From NCBI GenBank assembly GCA_019973155.2, contig BPQB01000180.1, positions 1-19,201 on the forward strand: DNA of 19,201 nt, read 5' to 3'. The position numbers and the translations under genes were made by a program. This DNA comes from Phanerochaete sordida (lineage: Eukaryota > Basidiomycota > Agaricomycetes > Polyporales > Phanerochaetaceae). The notes beneath the pieces were generated by a model. The model did no database searches, had not been told where the DNA came from, and saw only the letters and a list, made by a program, of their open reading frames with translations. Of this stretch, positions 7,778 to 17,735 are shown piece after piece (within the stretch, counting starts at the first letter, position 1; every line of letters starts with the position of its first letter).

Positions 7778-8210
7778 ATGCGTCGTGCCCTGTTTTTGGA
7801 GATGCTGGCAGCAAAGGCTGAACAGAGGCTGGAAGCAGAGCCGTAGGTACCTTCAGGCCGTCGTTTTCCGGTGCTAACATGCTTGCAGAGGCGACTTCAA
7901 AGTCATATTCAGGTACCCGAGTATGTACAGCACGAACATGAAGAAGAAACACAAAGTTGAGTGGCAGGTAAAGAACTCGCCTGAAGCCCTGGACGCGAGG
8001 AGGAGAGGCATGCGTAGAGCGTGCATCGTGCAAGTATCTCGCGCTTCAGGGTACCGCACTTGAACTGACCTGACTGGGCGTAGAGTAACCCACCACACTG
8101 GATCCAGCCTTGGACGGGAGGCTGACACCCGGCAGCACGTTAATGTGGTGTTCTTCAACTTCGGGCCCTGGTCGATCGAGGAGGTCGTGCACATTGAGGT
8201 GCATGTGTAG
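7778..8210 (+). CDS. Possible small three-exon gene, function unknown
   Basis: I do not recognise the protein. A Met in a strong context (GCCGCCATG, 7778) opens exon 1 (7778-7842, MRRALFLEMLAAKAEQRLEA). A 46-bp intron (7843-7888) starts GTAGGT and carries a textbook GCTAAC branch site 10 bases before its CAG. Exon 2 (7889-8020) continues in frame with PGDFKVIFRYPSMYSTNMKK and KHKVEWQVKNSPEALDARRR. A second intron (8021-8083, 63 bp, GTGCAT...TAG) leads to exon 3 (8084-8210) with DTRQHVNVVFFNFGPWSIEE and a TAG stop. The total is 107 residues, basic in the middle. The first intron is convincing; the second donor is one of several choices (GTAAAG at 7968 would truncate the protein). It may instead be the 3' end of a longer gene whose upstream exon ends before the CTTAG acceptor near 7720. 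Confidence 0.4.
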
Positions 8211-8640
8211 TTTGGACTTTGATTCGCTGTCGTCGTGTCTGGATCTTGGAACACCTATGCTTTCTCGTACATAATTGCTGAGCTATGTTCTCGTTTGGTT
8301 TCGCTGCTTACTGCTCGGCTTTCTAGAATTCATCATTTGTCTACTCTTGTTTTGTTGCTCTATTCACGTCTCGCTACCGTCTAGAATATATCCTCACTCA
8401 GGCTATGCTCGCGTCGTGGCTGTATCCGAACGCCACAAAGGTGTACGCGATCGGCAGCCAGGCTTAATCCATGGAAGCCAAGGTTAGTCCGCGGAAGCCG
8501 AGGGCTTAGCGCCGCCAAAAGGCGGAGCGTTGCAAGGAACGTCGGATCCTGTAGCCACGGCTTACCGATCTGTGCAGAGCGAAGTGGTGCAGTGGTTTCT
8601 GCTTATTACTGTCCCCTTTTTTTGCCCTGCATTCGAGCCG
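8211..8640. other. Segment without a supported gene
   Basis: This is probably the 3' flank of the preceding gene, then unrecognised sequence. A short GC stem (GCCGCC AAAA GGCGG near 8512-8524) is followed about 90 bases later by a run of seven T (8617-8623). No A or B boxes were found to support an RNA polymerase III gene. Confidence 0.3.
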
Positions 8641-8664
8641 GGTAGGAATTAATTATTGAAGATA

Positions 8665-8764
8665 TACCCTACAGGTTTACCGTACCCTACGGGTTAACCT
8701 TTATTAGGCGCCACCCCTCCAGGTTAACCTTTGTACGATGCCTCCCATCGACAAAGGTTAACCT
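8665..8764. repeat. GGTTAACC cluster with long hairpin
   Basis: Two 17-base direct repeats, TACCCTACAGGTTTACC (8665-8681) and TACCCTACGGGTTAACC (8683-8699), precede a large inverted repeat. Its left arm is AGGTTAACCTTTGTACGATG (8721-8740), the loop CCTCC, and the right arm CATCGACAAAGGTTAACCT (8746-8764). The outer 14 bp pair perfectly and five more pair after a one-base bulge. GGTTAACC, itself a palindrome, occurs three times. The right arm resembles that of the hairpin at 1708-1743, so the two are probably members of one palindromic element family. Confidence 0.7.
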
Positions 8765-11240
8765 CGGGCATTTCATCTCTTGAGCGTACACGGACAGGTT
8801 CTGACAACTCACCTGTCGGCGCAGGAGGAAAGATACCATTTGGATGTAGTGGACCTTCACGCGAACGAAAGGCGAGCGGACAACGGGTGCCGGTGGGTGC
8901 CCGGGTGCTGCCCCGGTATCAATGGCTGCGCTAGCATCTCCTGAGCCCAGTTCTGAGATCAACTCCAACATAAATACGACGAACATAAACATACTAAGCG
9001 AGACCTCGCCTACATCCCGGATAGGCTGCGCAGCGCCATCCGCCGTGGAATGAGGGAACCCCCGGGAGTGCTAGCGCTTGTTTAGAGCGCAAACCGCAAA
9101 CAGAGGTATAGAACTCACGATGGGACCGGTATATCCAATATGCTCTCGAAGCGCACCATGGTGGGCGCGTCTGCAGGCTGATCGTGGGAGAGGAGACGCG
9201 AAGTGTCCAAACATCTTCCTGCTTGATCAATCAACAGGTGAACCGAGTCGATTCCGTGAAGCCATTTAAGCCGATCCACGGGAGCGGATATATTGGGGCG
9301 GCATTTGGGCCGGAGCCCTATGAACGTACGAGTCCTGCCCTAGGTGCGCTCTGCATAGTCCAGATCTTCGTCGATTTGGACCTTCTTCACGCGAAGCGCC
9401 TCCGCGCTGATCTCGCCATGCAGGGACAGACCTAGGACAACCGCATGCACCGTTTTGGTAGGTGGATAAATTGAACCAAAATCCCTTCGTAGAATCGGCT
9501 CGGTGGACACCGTGGAGCAGATAGGTTGACTCATTTGTTCAATTCTCCTCCACCTTTTGCCTCTTCGTCCCAGCCTTTGGATTTTGGATGCGAGGCCCGG
9601 GGTACATACCCCGAATTGCCCGAGCCAGGCACCAATCAGAAAGCAGCTACTGCACGGCCGAAGGTCGAGTTCGCAGATTGCGGGGACTATTTTTGCCAAC
9701 CATCCGGTCTATGGGCCCGCGTACCGTGCTGATGTGGAGTCTGGAGACAAAGTCCCAGTCTGATTGGAAGAAAAGCCGTGACCCGATGCGGTAGAGTAGA
9801 TCGTGAACGGCGAAAGATGGCATCATTGGCTACGTATACATAGCCGCCTCCGAGAGCTACGTCCCATGCCCTTCAGTCCGAGTAGCATGCTAACGAGTTG
9901 TCATGATGATGGACCGACTGAACAACAGAGCCCATGGACCCAGTGCGGCAGGCGTTTACGGGGTCTTGTCTGTGTATGCAAGGCCCTTCGGCGATGGACA
10001 GGCGTCAGTTGGCGGGCCTGAGGCGCGTAGCTGGTGTGGAGCCCGTGGCCATTCTGCTCACTGTAGCTCTGCACCAGGTGTATTTATTCTAATCTGGATA
10101 CTTGCAGCGTGTGGCCCAATCTCTTCAATATCCATCGACTTTCTGCGCTGCGCTTCGCGATGTCGTGTCAAGGGCAAGGCTGACCCGAGAGTGTGAGAAC
10201 GAGCTCTCCTAGCTCTGGCATGGATGCGAGCTACAGATGGCGACTGAGCCCGAGAAGACTTGGAGCTGGTGTGACTGGCGTTGGTTCGTCAAGATGAACG
10301 CGACCACGCTACGCGAACGGTAGACTACGAGGTTACATATGCTACGAACTACCTGATCGGAAATACGAGCCGTTACATCTTGGCCAGCGAGGTTCCTCGT
10401 GGGCAGCCACTACATGCTTCCCGATTTGATGGCTGATTGCTGCAGTAGCCTCGTGGTCAAACCACGAAACGCGAGCCCCCGGTACACGACGGAGCCAAAA
10501 CTCTACGACGTTCGGCGCGAGCGAGACGAGCGACCCGGTGGCGAACTGGGTTCCAGAAGTTGGACGCGCGTATCTTGCAGGACTTCTTCCACGGTGGCGC
10601 CTCGCACGCGCCGTTTGCGTCGCACTGCCTGGTGCACTGTATGTCTGCAGACGCCTGGCTCTCCTCACTAGAACGTTTGGCCTTCTAGGACCCCGCGCGA
10701 AGCGCGTGGTGCGCGTCCTTCTCAGTGGTGAGCTGCGCGCAGAGTACAGTGGTGGCTTCTCTCGATGCGGCAGGCTTGACCTTGATCGCGCTGAGCCGAG
10801 TGCACGGCGAGCTGCTGGTCTCTTCATCCCTGACAGTGTCATAGTACGCCACTGTTAAACGTCAATCCACGGCGAGCCTCCCCTCTGTGCTGACAGCCTG
10901 CAAATAGCAATCCTCATACACCAGCTTCGCACCCACCAGGTCCATCCAGGCCCATCCGTTTCCTTAATTTAGCCTATCCCTTCGATCGATTTGTTGTCAC
11001 CGGAGATATGCCGTTTTGTGTACCAGTCACATTTTTTTTTCAACCGCGACCAAACAAAAACAGCTTGATATTTGCCTGCGAGGTTTCTAGGCGAGGAATT
11101 GGGGTTGATGAGATATTTCCCCTCATTCGGGGCCATTCTCTACATTTCTTCTACACGAGCCAAATTCCGAGATTGTCGATCATCATGTGATGATAAGTGT
11201 TTGACAGAACCGAATGAGGAGTTTCTCTGTGCTTATTCTA
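8765..11240. other. Long segment without a supported gene
   Basis: No known domain was recognised on either strand. Two strong minus-strand donor-like GTGAGT sites follow open frames: one after FLLRRQ (near 8810) and one after a frame containing LKWLHGIDSVHLLIDQAG (near 9110). This could mean a decayed spliced gene on the minus strand between about 9440 and 8780, but the exons cannot be joined convincingly. 10340-10860 is GC-rich with overlapping frames on both strands and no clear winner. A T8 run lies at 11033-11040. Confidence 0.35.
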
Positions 11241-14084
11241 CTACGCGTCGAAAAGTAATCGGGACGACCCCTCCACTACTCTCAAGAACGCTGTTTGACT
11301 CTTTGACTCGTAGCGCAGCTTCCTGCGCCAGTCCGTCGCCGTTCGCAAGGTCAGAGCTTCGTTGCTCCCCTCGCGTATGGCGGCTTGCAGCTGTTCGCGG
11401 CGATGGACGAACCACTCTTCGTTCATCTTCGTCCAGTATCCGACGTCCATACCAGAGTTCTTCCAGGTCGAATATTTCGGCCACCACGAACTCTCGGAAG
11501 CAGCAGAATTCGTTGAATCTATGAAGGCATGTCAGTACCGCACAGACTAAAACCAAGCAGGGCGATATGATATACCGGCGTAGATACGATAGACACCACA
11601 GATGCAGTTCAACTCCTCATCCGAAATGGCACAAGTCTCGTATGAATTCTCGCCAACACGCAGCACCGTATTCTGATCTGAATAGTGGCGCTCAAGCAAG
11701 GATTCTCCCGGTTCGAGTTCTTCATACACCAGACGCCAGACGATCCCCCCTTTTGCTAGAGCGGCTGCAGCCCGAGGCCCGTTGATTATGGCGCGGCGAC
11801 GATCGATGTATAGCTGGTAGTCCATACCGACGGGCTTGTATGTCGCGTCACGGTACCCCAACCCAACCCATCCGCCAATCGGACGGAGCGTAGGAGCCGG
11901 ACGGGCTGGTGAAGGCGCAGCGCCCAGCGGCCACAGAATGCGAAAGGAGATTCCACGTGCGACAAGCTCGTGCACGATATCCTCCGCTTTAGGCCCCCAT
12001 CGGCGTCGAGCTATCTCCACGGCGTCGATGGCGGTCATGACCGCTAGGCACCACGAGGCGCTTGCCGCGTAGGCGATGAAATACAGGGTCTCGCCCTCTG
12101 CGTCGACCACACGCAGAGCAATCGTACCGACAGCGCTTCGTAGTCCATCGTGGTGAATACTCCCTGGCGTTAGATCCCAGAAATCGCAGGGAGGATCGCA
12201 GGGAGTAAGTGCAGTTTCATTTGAAGCTGAGTTGGAGAGAGCAGTTACGAAATCAGGGATAGATCGCATTCGAGGTGTTGAGGCCATGTCGTGAGGTAGT
12301 TCGACGAGGATACGGAGTGCCTTTTTCAGGTGGAGATCGATAACGGAACAAAATGGCGACGTTATAGTTGGTCTGAACCCATAACGGGCGGCGAGGGCAG
12401 GAAGAAGCTCTTGAGTAGGAGCAGTGATGTCGCTGTAGATGTCTTCTCTAAGTAAAACGGACGCAGATAAATCTACGATACGTTCGGTGACGTCACGGCC
12501 AGGCCGAGTCGAACGCAGGGATGTTGCATGCGACCCGTGCTGTACAGGCCGTGGAGATCGGGAGCGGATCCGATCGCGTACCCCTGGGGTGTTGGATCGC
12601 GACCTAGAGCGGCAATGCGCGACTTCAAGTCCGATATTCGCCGCGTGTTCATCGTCACCAAATTCGCCTTCCAAGGTTAACGAAGAGGACGACAGGAAGA
12701 CCTCGGCGTCCCAACCCTGGTAAGAGCTGTCCAAATCGCCAGGCCCTAGCAGTAATGAGACGTCCCACTCGTTCGTGACGCTGTTGTACCTTCGATGATC
12801 TGGCTGCGTGTCGTCCCACAGTGCTCTGTATTTCATCGGCTCGACACGCCGCCGTGTCCAATATCCCTGCGTTCGGACCCAATGGTAGACCCTGGGACCC
12901 TTGAGTGTCGGATACGTCTTTCCGAGCTCGGCCTGCTCCCTGTACAATCGTCGCTGTCGCGCACCGTCCGATTCATCCATCATTTTCTGAGAGGCGTAGT
13001 CCGCGTCGCGTTTGAGGAACTCCCAGATATCTTCGCCGCTGTGCTGACGGCTACCGGGTTCGGGTTCAGGGGCTCCTGGCGTCGGCACATCTATATCCAG
13101 AAGGTCGGGCGAGAGTCCCGGTGACGGACTTCCCCAATGGCCCGAGGAGTAGGCGGAAAGATCACATCTCTTTCCGAAGCGCAGAACTGCTCTTGCAATC
13201 TGTTTGTTCACTTCGGATTGAAGTGGGGCGTAGATCTGCTGAGCGAACGTGTTCCCTGAACAACGTTCGGGATGGACACCGTAGAAGAACCATATCGGAA
13301 GACGGCTTCCAGCGATAGAAACTATGGACGGATAGCGCTCGAGCCACTTAAGCGGCTTGTGGGAGGTGAAATCGACCAAGGCACCGACGCGTTGCTCAGA
13401 CCATAAGGGATCGCCCACCCAGGATGAGCTTAGAAGATCAACAACAGTTGGATGCATCAAGCCGAGCTGAGGAAGACGACAACGCCAGCTCTGGCTGTTC
13501 CAGCTGCCTCTTCCATCCCCATGTTCGTCAAAGGACTGTTCGAAGGGAGGAGTTTGGGAGTCTAGGAGACAGATCTGAAAGGAGACAAGTGCTGCCAATG
13601 GAAGGAACGCTGCCCGTGCGAAATTGACGGCGGCCTGCACCTCGTGTCGCTCATTCGACCTGCGAAAGTACTGGTACGAAGATGGGCTGTGAGGATATAT
13701 GATGTCGGAGGGGAAAGTAGTGCGGCCCCAAGAGCGCAGAGCATGATCACAGTGGTGCAGGCATTCTTCGAGCGTACGCCATGCATTCACTACGTCATCG
13801 CTCAGGCCATACGTCTTGCGCTCGCTCGACCGGTCGTCGAAGTACTCCACAATCGGCGAAGCCCACGCCGCGAGCGGACCTAAAAGCGTCGAGTCGTAGT
13901 GGCCTTTCTCGGGAACAAACATGGTGTAAAATCGTTCGTCCTGCGCCCACCGAGTGGTGCGAGCGGCAAATGGCGTTCGAAAGGATTTATCCTTGGGAAA
14001 ATTAGGAGCGAGCTTGGTGTTCGGGGAGATGCAGATCTCGAAAGCGTCCGGGGATCCGAGGACGAAGACAGATGGAGAGGACAT
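11241..14084 (-). CDS. Large uncharacterised Agaricomycete protein, two exons, 928 aa
   Basis: Function is unknown. Exon 1 runs 14084-11576, with its ATG having A at -3. A 57-bp intron (11575-11519) starts GTATAT, carries a TACTGAC branch site and ends CATAG. Exon 2 (11518-11241) ends in TAG. Ignoring the intron gives a false 845-residue protein ending ISYRPAWF; splicing restores a better C-terminus with SWWPKYSTW (residues 847-855) and VGYWTKMNEEWF. That ending and the block SIVSIAGSRLPIWFFYGVHP (253-272) resemble a family I recall from many Agaricomycete genomes as hypothetical proteins. Other blocks are VYHWVRTQGYWTRRRVEPMK (399-418), NEWDVSLLLGPGDLD (438-452) and an Arg/Ser-rich stretch with CRSRSRS and IRSRSPRP (491-513), a possible nuclear or phosphorylation-rich linker. 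A second region (about 550-830) has GETLYFIAYAASASWCLAV and FRILWPLGAAP. No signal peptide, catalytic triad or nucleotide-binding loop is seen. The frame is intact, unlike its neighbours. A CT-rich tract upstream (minus, about 14150-14139) fits a fungal promoter. Confidence 0.85.
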
Positions 14085-15250
14085 AGTTGCAGCGCCTGCG
14101 ACGAGCGTGCACGTATGAGTGTCGCCAGATACGCATATGGAAAGAAATAGTGCTCACTGTGTCGCTCTACCGCAACCGAAGCGAGCAGCTTGCTGACTGT
14201 AAGGATAAGGGTGTACCAGGACCAGGATTTCCGAACTTGTGATGGGGACTACGAATGTTCCGTAGTTACAACGTCTTTTCGGCCACCTACAGGCAATCAA
14301 CCTGCGTGAGCACGAACAGAGCGAGCTTTCGATAGTTCGTCAGGCGTCCACGTAATCCACGGATATCCCACAGTCACGTATCGGCGAAGAAGGGTCGACG
14401 CGCGTGCGGGAACGTTCAACGCAACGTCACATGATATTGACGCCGATGATGCGAAGCAGGGCTGAGCCCGCAAGTCCCCGCCGGATTATGTAAGCGACGG
14501 CCCGCGTTCCCAAAAGCAGAAGTCAGGCCCGGGGGAGGCTCGAGGCAGCGTCGGCGAGGCTCTGGGCGTCGTGCGGCAGCGAGACGTCGGCGAGGCGTGT
14601 GCTATAACTGCACGGGCTCGTCGTATTGATCCCATAATTTTCCGCCGCAAACAGGGGCACAGGGCGGCGGTGCGCACCCAAGATGCGGCATGCCTGCATT
14701 GAGGGAGGGGAGGCCAATCCCGCGGATGTTTCGTAGTCTTCGTTGCTGACTCCAGACCTTTTTGGATCGGGATGAATCCATGGTCTGTGGTCTGCTTCTA
14801 ATATAGACCCAGTTCACATCCATCAGTATCAGGTGATCTGAAGCGTCACGCTCTGGGCCAAAAGACGGTCGAGGTCAGTCACCGAAAAACGTTTTCGGGC
14901 TGCTCTTGCCGGCCTCGAAAACGCGACCGAAAACGCACTCAAAAGGCCCACGGAAATCACTACTGTGAAATATCCTTATCTGAATCTCTGAGCCGCTACT
15001 AGATTACTGATCTTCAGCGCACTGGAATGCACTAAAACCTCACCAAGGTCGAAGCTCCTGTTCTTCTCACGCGATGTGCTTGTCAACGACGTCGCAAGCG
15101 ACGCGATGTACTTCAGCGCCGCAGCACCGGGAACGTCGCTGACGTCTCTGGAACTGCACAATACGCTGACAGTGCGCCGTCCGTGGTATTACGGTGCTCA
15201 CGTCTGGGTAAGCACTCATTGCATAACCTCATCTCCGCACTACGCGATAC
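14085..15250. other. Segment without a supported gene; small GAAAACG hairpin
   Basis: The first part is the likely promoter region of the 928-residue gene. Around 14490-14720 GC-rich minus-strand frames are open but unrecognised. At 14882-14898 an inverted repeat CCGAAAA / ACG / TTTTCGG is followed by two further CGAAAACGC motifs (14915-14924 and 14927-14936), a small cluster that could be the end of an unseen repeat. The rest shows nothing I can name. Confidence 0.35.
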
Positions 15251-15253
15251 CTC

Positions 15254-15410
15254 ACTGGAGTAGCACGCTCCTCTAATGGCCTGTAATCATCAGAAGGCAA
15301 CGCCCCGTCTTCACGCTCTAGATTTTGAACGTCCGGTCACGCGAGCCGGTGATGACGCGCGAGAAGTCGAACTCGAGGCAGTACACGCCAGGGGCACGTC
15401 AGTGCTGCCC
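15254..15410 (-). pseudogene. WD40-repeat gene relic (F-box/WD40 type)
   Basis: The minus strand reads GVYCLEFDFSRVITGSRDRT, then FKI-stop-SVKTGRCL and, after another stop, RSVLLQ. This is one WD40 blade and the start of the next, close to the form found in F-box/WD40 ubiquitin-ligase substrate receptors (Cdc4/Met30-like), where the blade is CLEFD..RIITGSRDRTIKVW and the next begins GHRGSVLCL. The codon for the conserved blade-ending Trp is TAG (15320-15318), and a second TAG (15275-15273) and an upstream TGA also break the frame. No F-box or further blades were found nearby. It is a short dead fragment; WD40 identity is good, the subfamily less certain. Confidence 0.7.
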
Positions 15411-16037
15411 AAGACAGGTTGCTTATGGGAGGCAAAATCACCTGTCTGCATGCTTCATTCCCTGCCCGCCCATCTCCCTCATCCGCGGTGCCCAAGCCGC
15501 AGCGTTCTCCTTGTCTTCGCACCGGCCAGGAAATGGCTTTGCAGACCATCTGTGATCTACAGTAGGTAGGGTTTTGTCCGCTTCATAGTACACACCCGAG
15601 ACTACGAAAACAATATAGTGTGATTGTGACGCTATTTACACGACAATCTGACATCTTCAACGCCTGCCAACGCTTAGAAGACCATACCGACGCGACGCGC
15701 TTTACTCCACTCGGATAGATCACATGATCTCCCAGCAGACGCTGAAGGGACCTCCCCCAAACGCCCGCCGCAAGTTGAATTAGACTGTCCTCGGCATCAA
15801 GCTCGCGGAGGCTTCATCAGAGCTTCAATCGCTTTTAATTTGACTTCGGGCGGACTGTTTAAGTACGCGTACGGCAGCGTAGAGCTTTGCGGCGGCGTAG
15901 AAGGTGGAGGTGGCGTGTTGGCACGAGACTGGGTACCCGAGGGCTGTGTTAAAGTTCACTCATCTGTTATGCGAGGCCAGAAGAACTGCGAAAACTCACC
16001 CGTGCCGAGATATTGTTCGTTTCCCTGCCGTGGAAGG
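15411..16037. other. Segment without a supported gene
   Basis: A minus-strand GTGATT...CAG interval just upstream of the WD40 relic (about 15441-15407) could be a former intron of that gene. Beyond it I see no conserved coding sequence, RNA gene or clear repeat. Confidence 0.3.
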
Positions 16038-16412
16038 TCAGGAACATCTCTCCATTCCCGCCATATGCAAAAGGGTCTCCGTCACGATAGGCATCCCTGG
16101 GAACACCTCATTCATTCTGCGCTGCACGGCGGCTGGTATGCAGATAAGAGAGTCCGTACAGTGCTCCCAGGGCACAAATGTTGCGAGGCCGAAGCGACGG
16201 CGTGCGAGGCGAATAGCAACGGTGGTCGTAGCCTGTTCTTCTTTTAGCCCTTTGGTAATCTCCACCGTGTGGCCCTTCGACGCGAGCTACGCGGCGCCCA
16301 CAAAGAGATAGGCAGGAGGCGATGTGCGCTCGTGGCCTTCGTACATGCAAGGCGTGTTGAGCCGCCTCCTCAGCTGGAATATCCGCTGGATGCCGGCGGG
16401 AAGTTCGATCAT
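16038..16412 (-). pseudogene. Unrecognised coding relic with one internal stop
   Basis: From an ATG at 16412-16410 a minus-strand frame runs 125 codons to a stop at 16038, interrupted only by TAG at 16289-16287. It reads MIELPAGIQRIFQLRRRLNT, PCMYEGHERTSPPAYLFVGA, then after the stop LASKGHTVEITKGLKEEQAT and RLARRRFGLATFVPW. The composition is protein-like on both sides of the stop, and a Tyr-to-TAG change would explain the break. I cannot assign a family. It could be a decayed exon, or chance in GC-rich DNA. Confidence 0.3.
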
Positions 16413-17735
16413 TGGACGACGGACTCATCAGAGCCGTGCATAAGCCGAACAGACTCGAGAGAAATAATAGCACAACGCAGGAAGGGCAAATTACACGGCA
16501 TGCCGGGGTGGACGTCGAAGTGAAGAAGCCGTATCTCCTGAGCGGTCACAGCGCGCCGCCTCTCGTCAGGCGTGGCCTAATCAGGCAGGTCCGCACATCT
16601 GGCTAGTCACTCCGCGTCTGACATTATTCTCTCTGTGGTTTGGTAGTCACACTGTCTGGGGACCCTCTTCGGCAGCAAGATATGATACCATTATGCAAGA
16701 AATCCCTTCGCTCCGCTCCGGGAAGGAGACTGATTTAAACAGAAGCCCTTCCGCTGCCATCCAGGTCGGGCGCGCTTCAGAGGATTGCCGCGGCGGCGCA
16801 CAGCTGCTGACACAACGGTAGCGGATACGAGGTCGGACGCGCCGTTCTACATCTCGACCCGGAATAAGTACATACCTGCGGGACACAGAGGGCGGCGTGC
16901 CGCGTGCACCCAAAATCTCGACGATCTATTACCCGTGTACGCCGTACAAAATAAATCAGTCGTAGTGAACGCCCCGGTGCATGCTCGCGTTGAGCGTGCC
17001 GAGCGAGTACGTGGGATCGCGCCTGGTACGCAAGGCCGACGACCCCGAGTGGCGACATGCCACATATTTCTCCGCTGTACCGTCAGTCTACATAAGCTTG
17101 AGAATTGTGACTATAATTATGTAAGACCTGCACATAATGTTCTAAAGCGGGGGGGAAAGCGATAACGAAAGAGAATACTGAGAAAAAGCGGTCGAGGTGA
17201 GAAAGTGGGAGGAATATTGCAGGTGCTGAACTGACAGAGAGACTCGCATAGCCCACTTATATTGACCTCAGATGCAAGCGGAGAGCCGAATCCGCGCGAG
17301 ATGCCACAGGGAAACAATCCGAGTCTCGGGGCAGGCGAGCCACAGGGCCGAGAGCAGGATGTATCGAGGGTCCGCGACCAAGATCCGCGGCGTCATACTG
17401 AGGTTGGATCGTGACAATTTCTGAGGCCAAACGTCGCCTAATCGCATAGAGATGCTGCATGCCGTGTATGACAACTTTGCGGTGGCGGGAAGGCGTGTCA
17501 GTGGCCGTAGCCACCAAGCCTCTGTGGGCGCTACGTATGTATCCCTCATATTCCTGCAGCACATCAACGTAACGACATGCAAATCAGTGTTCCTATGTTT
17601 CTCAATGTGCTGAGAATTATGGTGAGTTTTATGGAAGTTTATGACGAAGCTCAGTCTGGCTTACGGCCGAATTATGAGAGATGACTGAATTTGCCCCGGT
17701 GAATTTGTCCTTGCTTGTCCCCACGAAACGCTCTG
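16413..17735. other. Segment without a supported gene
   Basis: Several frames of about 100 codons exist on both strands (for example + 16785-17165 and - 17582-17268), but none shows a motif, intron structure or composition that separates it from its opposite-strand shadow. No tRNA, rRNA or tandem repeat was found. Confidence 0.3.

Noticed and set aside
8512..8623. A small structured RNA ending at a T7 run
   Set aside because: The stem is only five or six base pairs, no pol III promoter boxes were found upstream on the + strand, and the T-run alone is weak evidence.
8641..8700. Telomere-like repeats (TACCCTAC units)
   Set aside because: Fungal telomeres are tandem TTAGGG. These are two 17-base units containing GGTTAACC, not a telomeric array.
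10342..10842. A 166-codon minus-strand open frame
   Set aside because: Overlapping plus-strand frames of similar length cover the same GC-rich interval and neither shows a motif or splice structure, so coding status cannot be supported.
17257..17582. Two overlapping minus-strand frames of about 100 codons
   Set aside because: No recognised domain, no intron signals, and two frames compete over the same bases.
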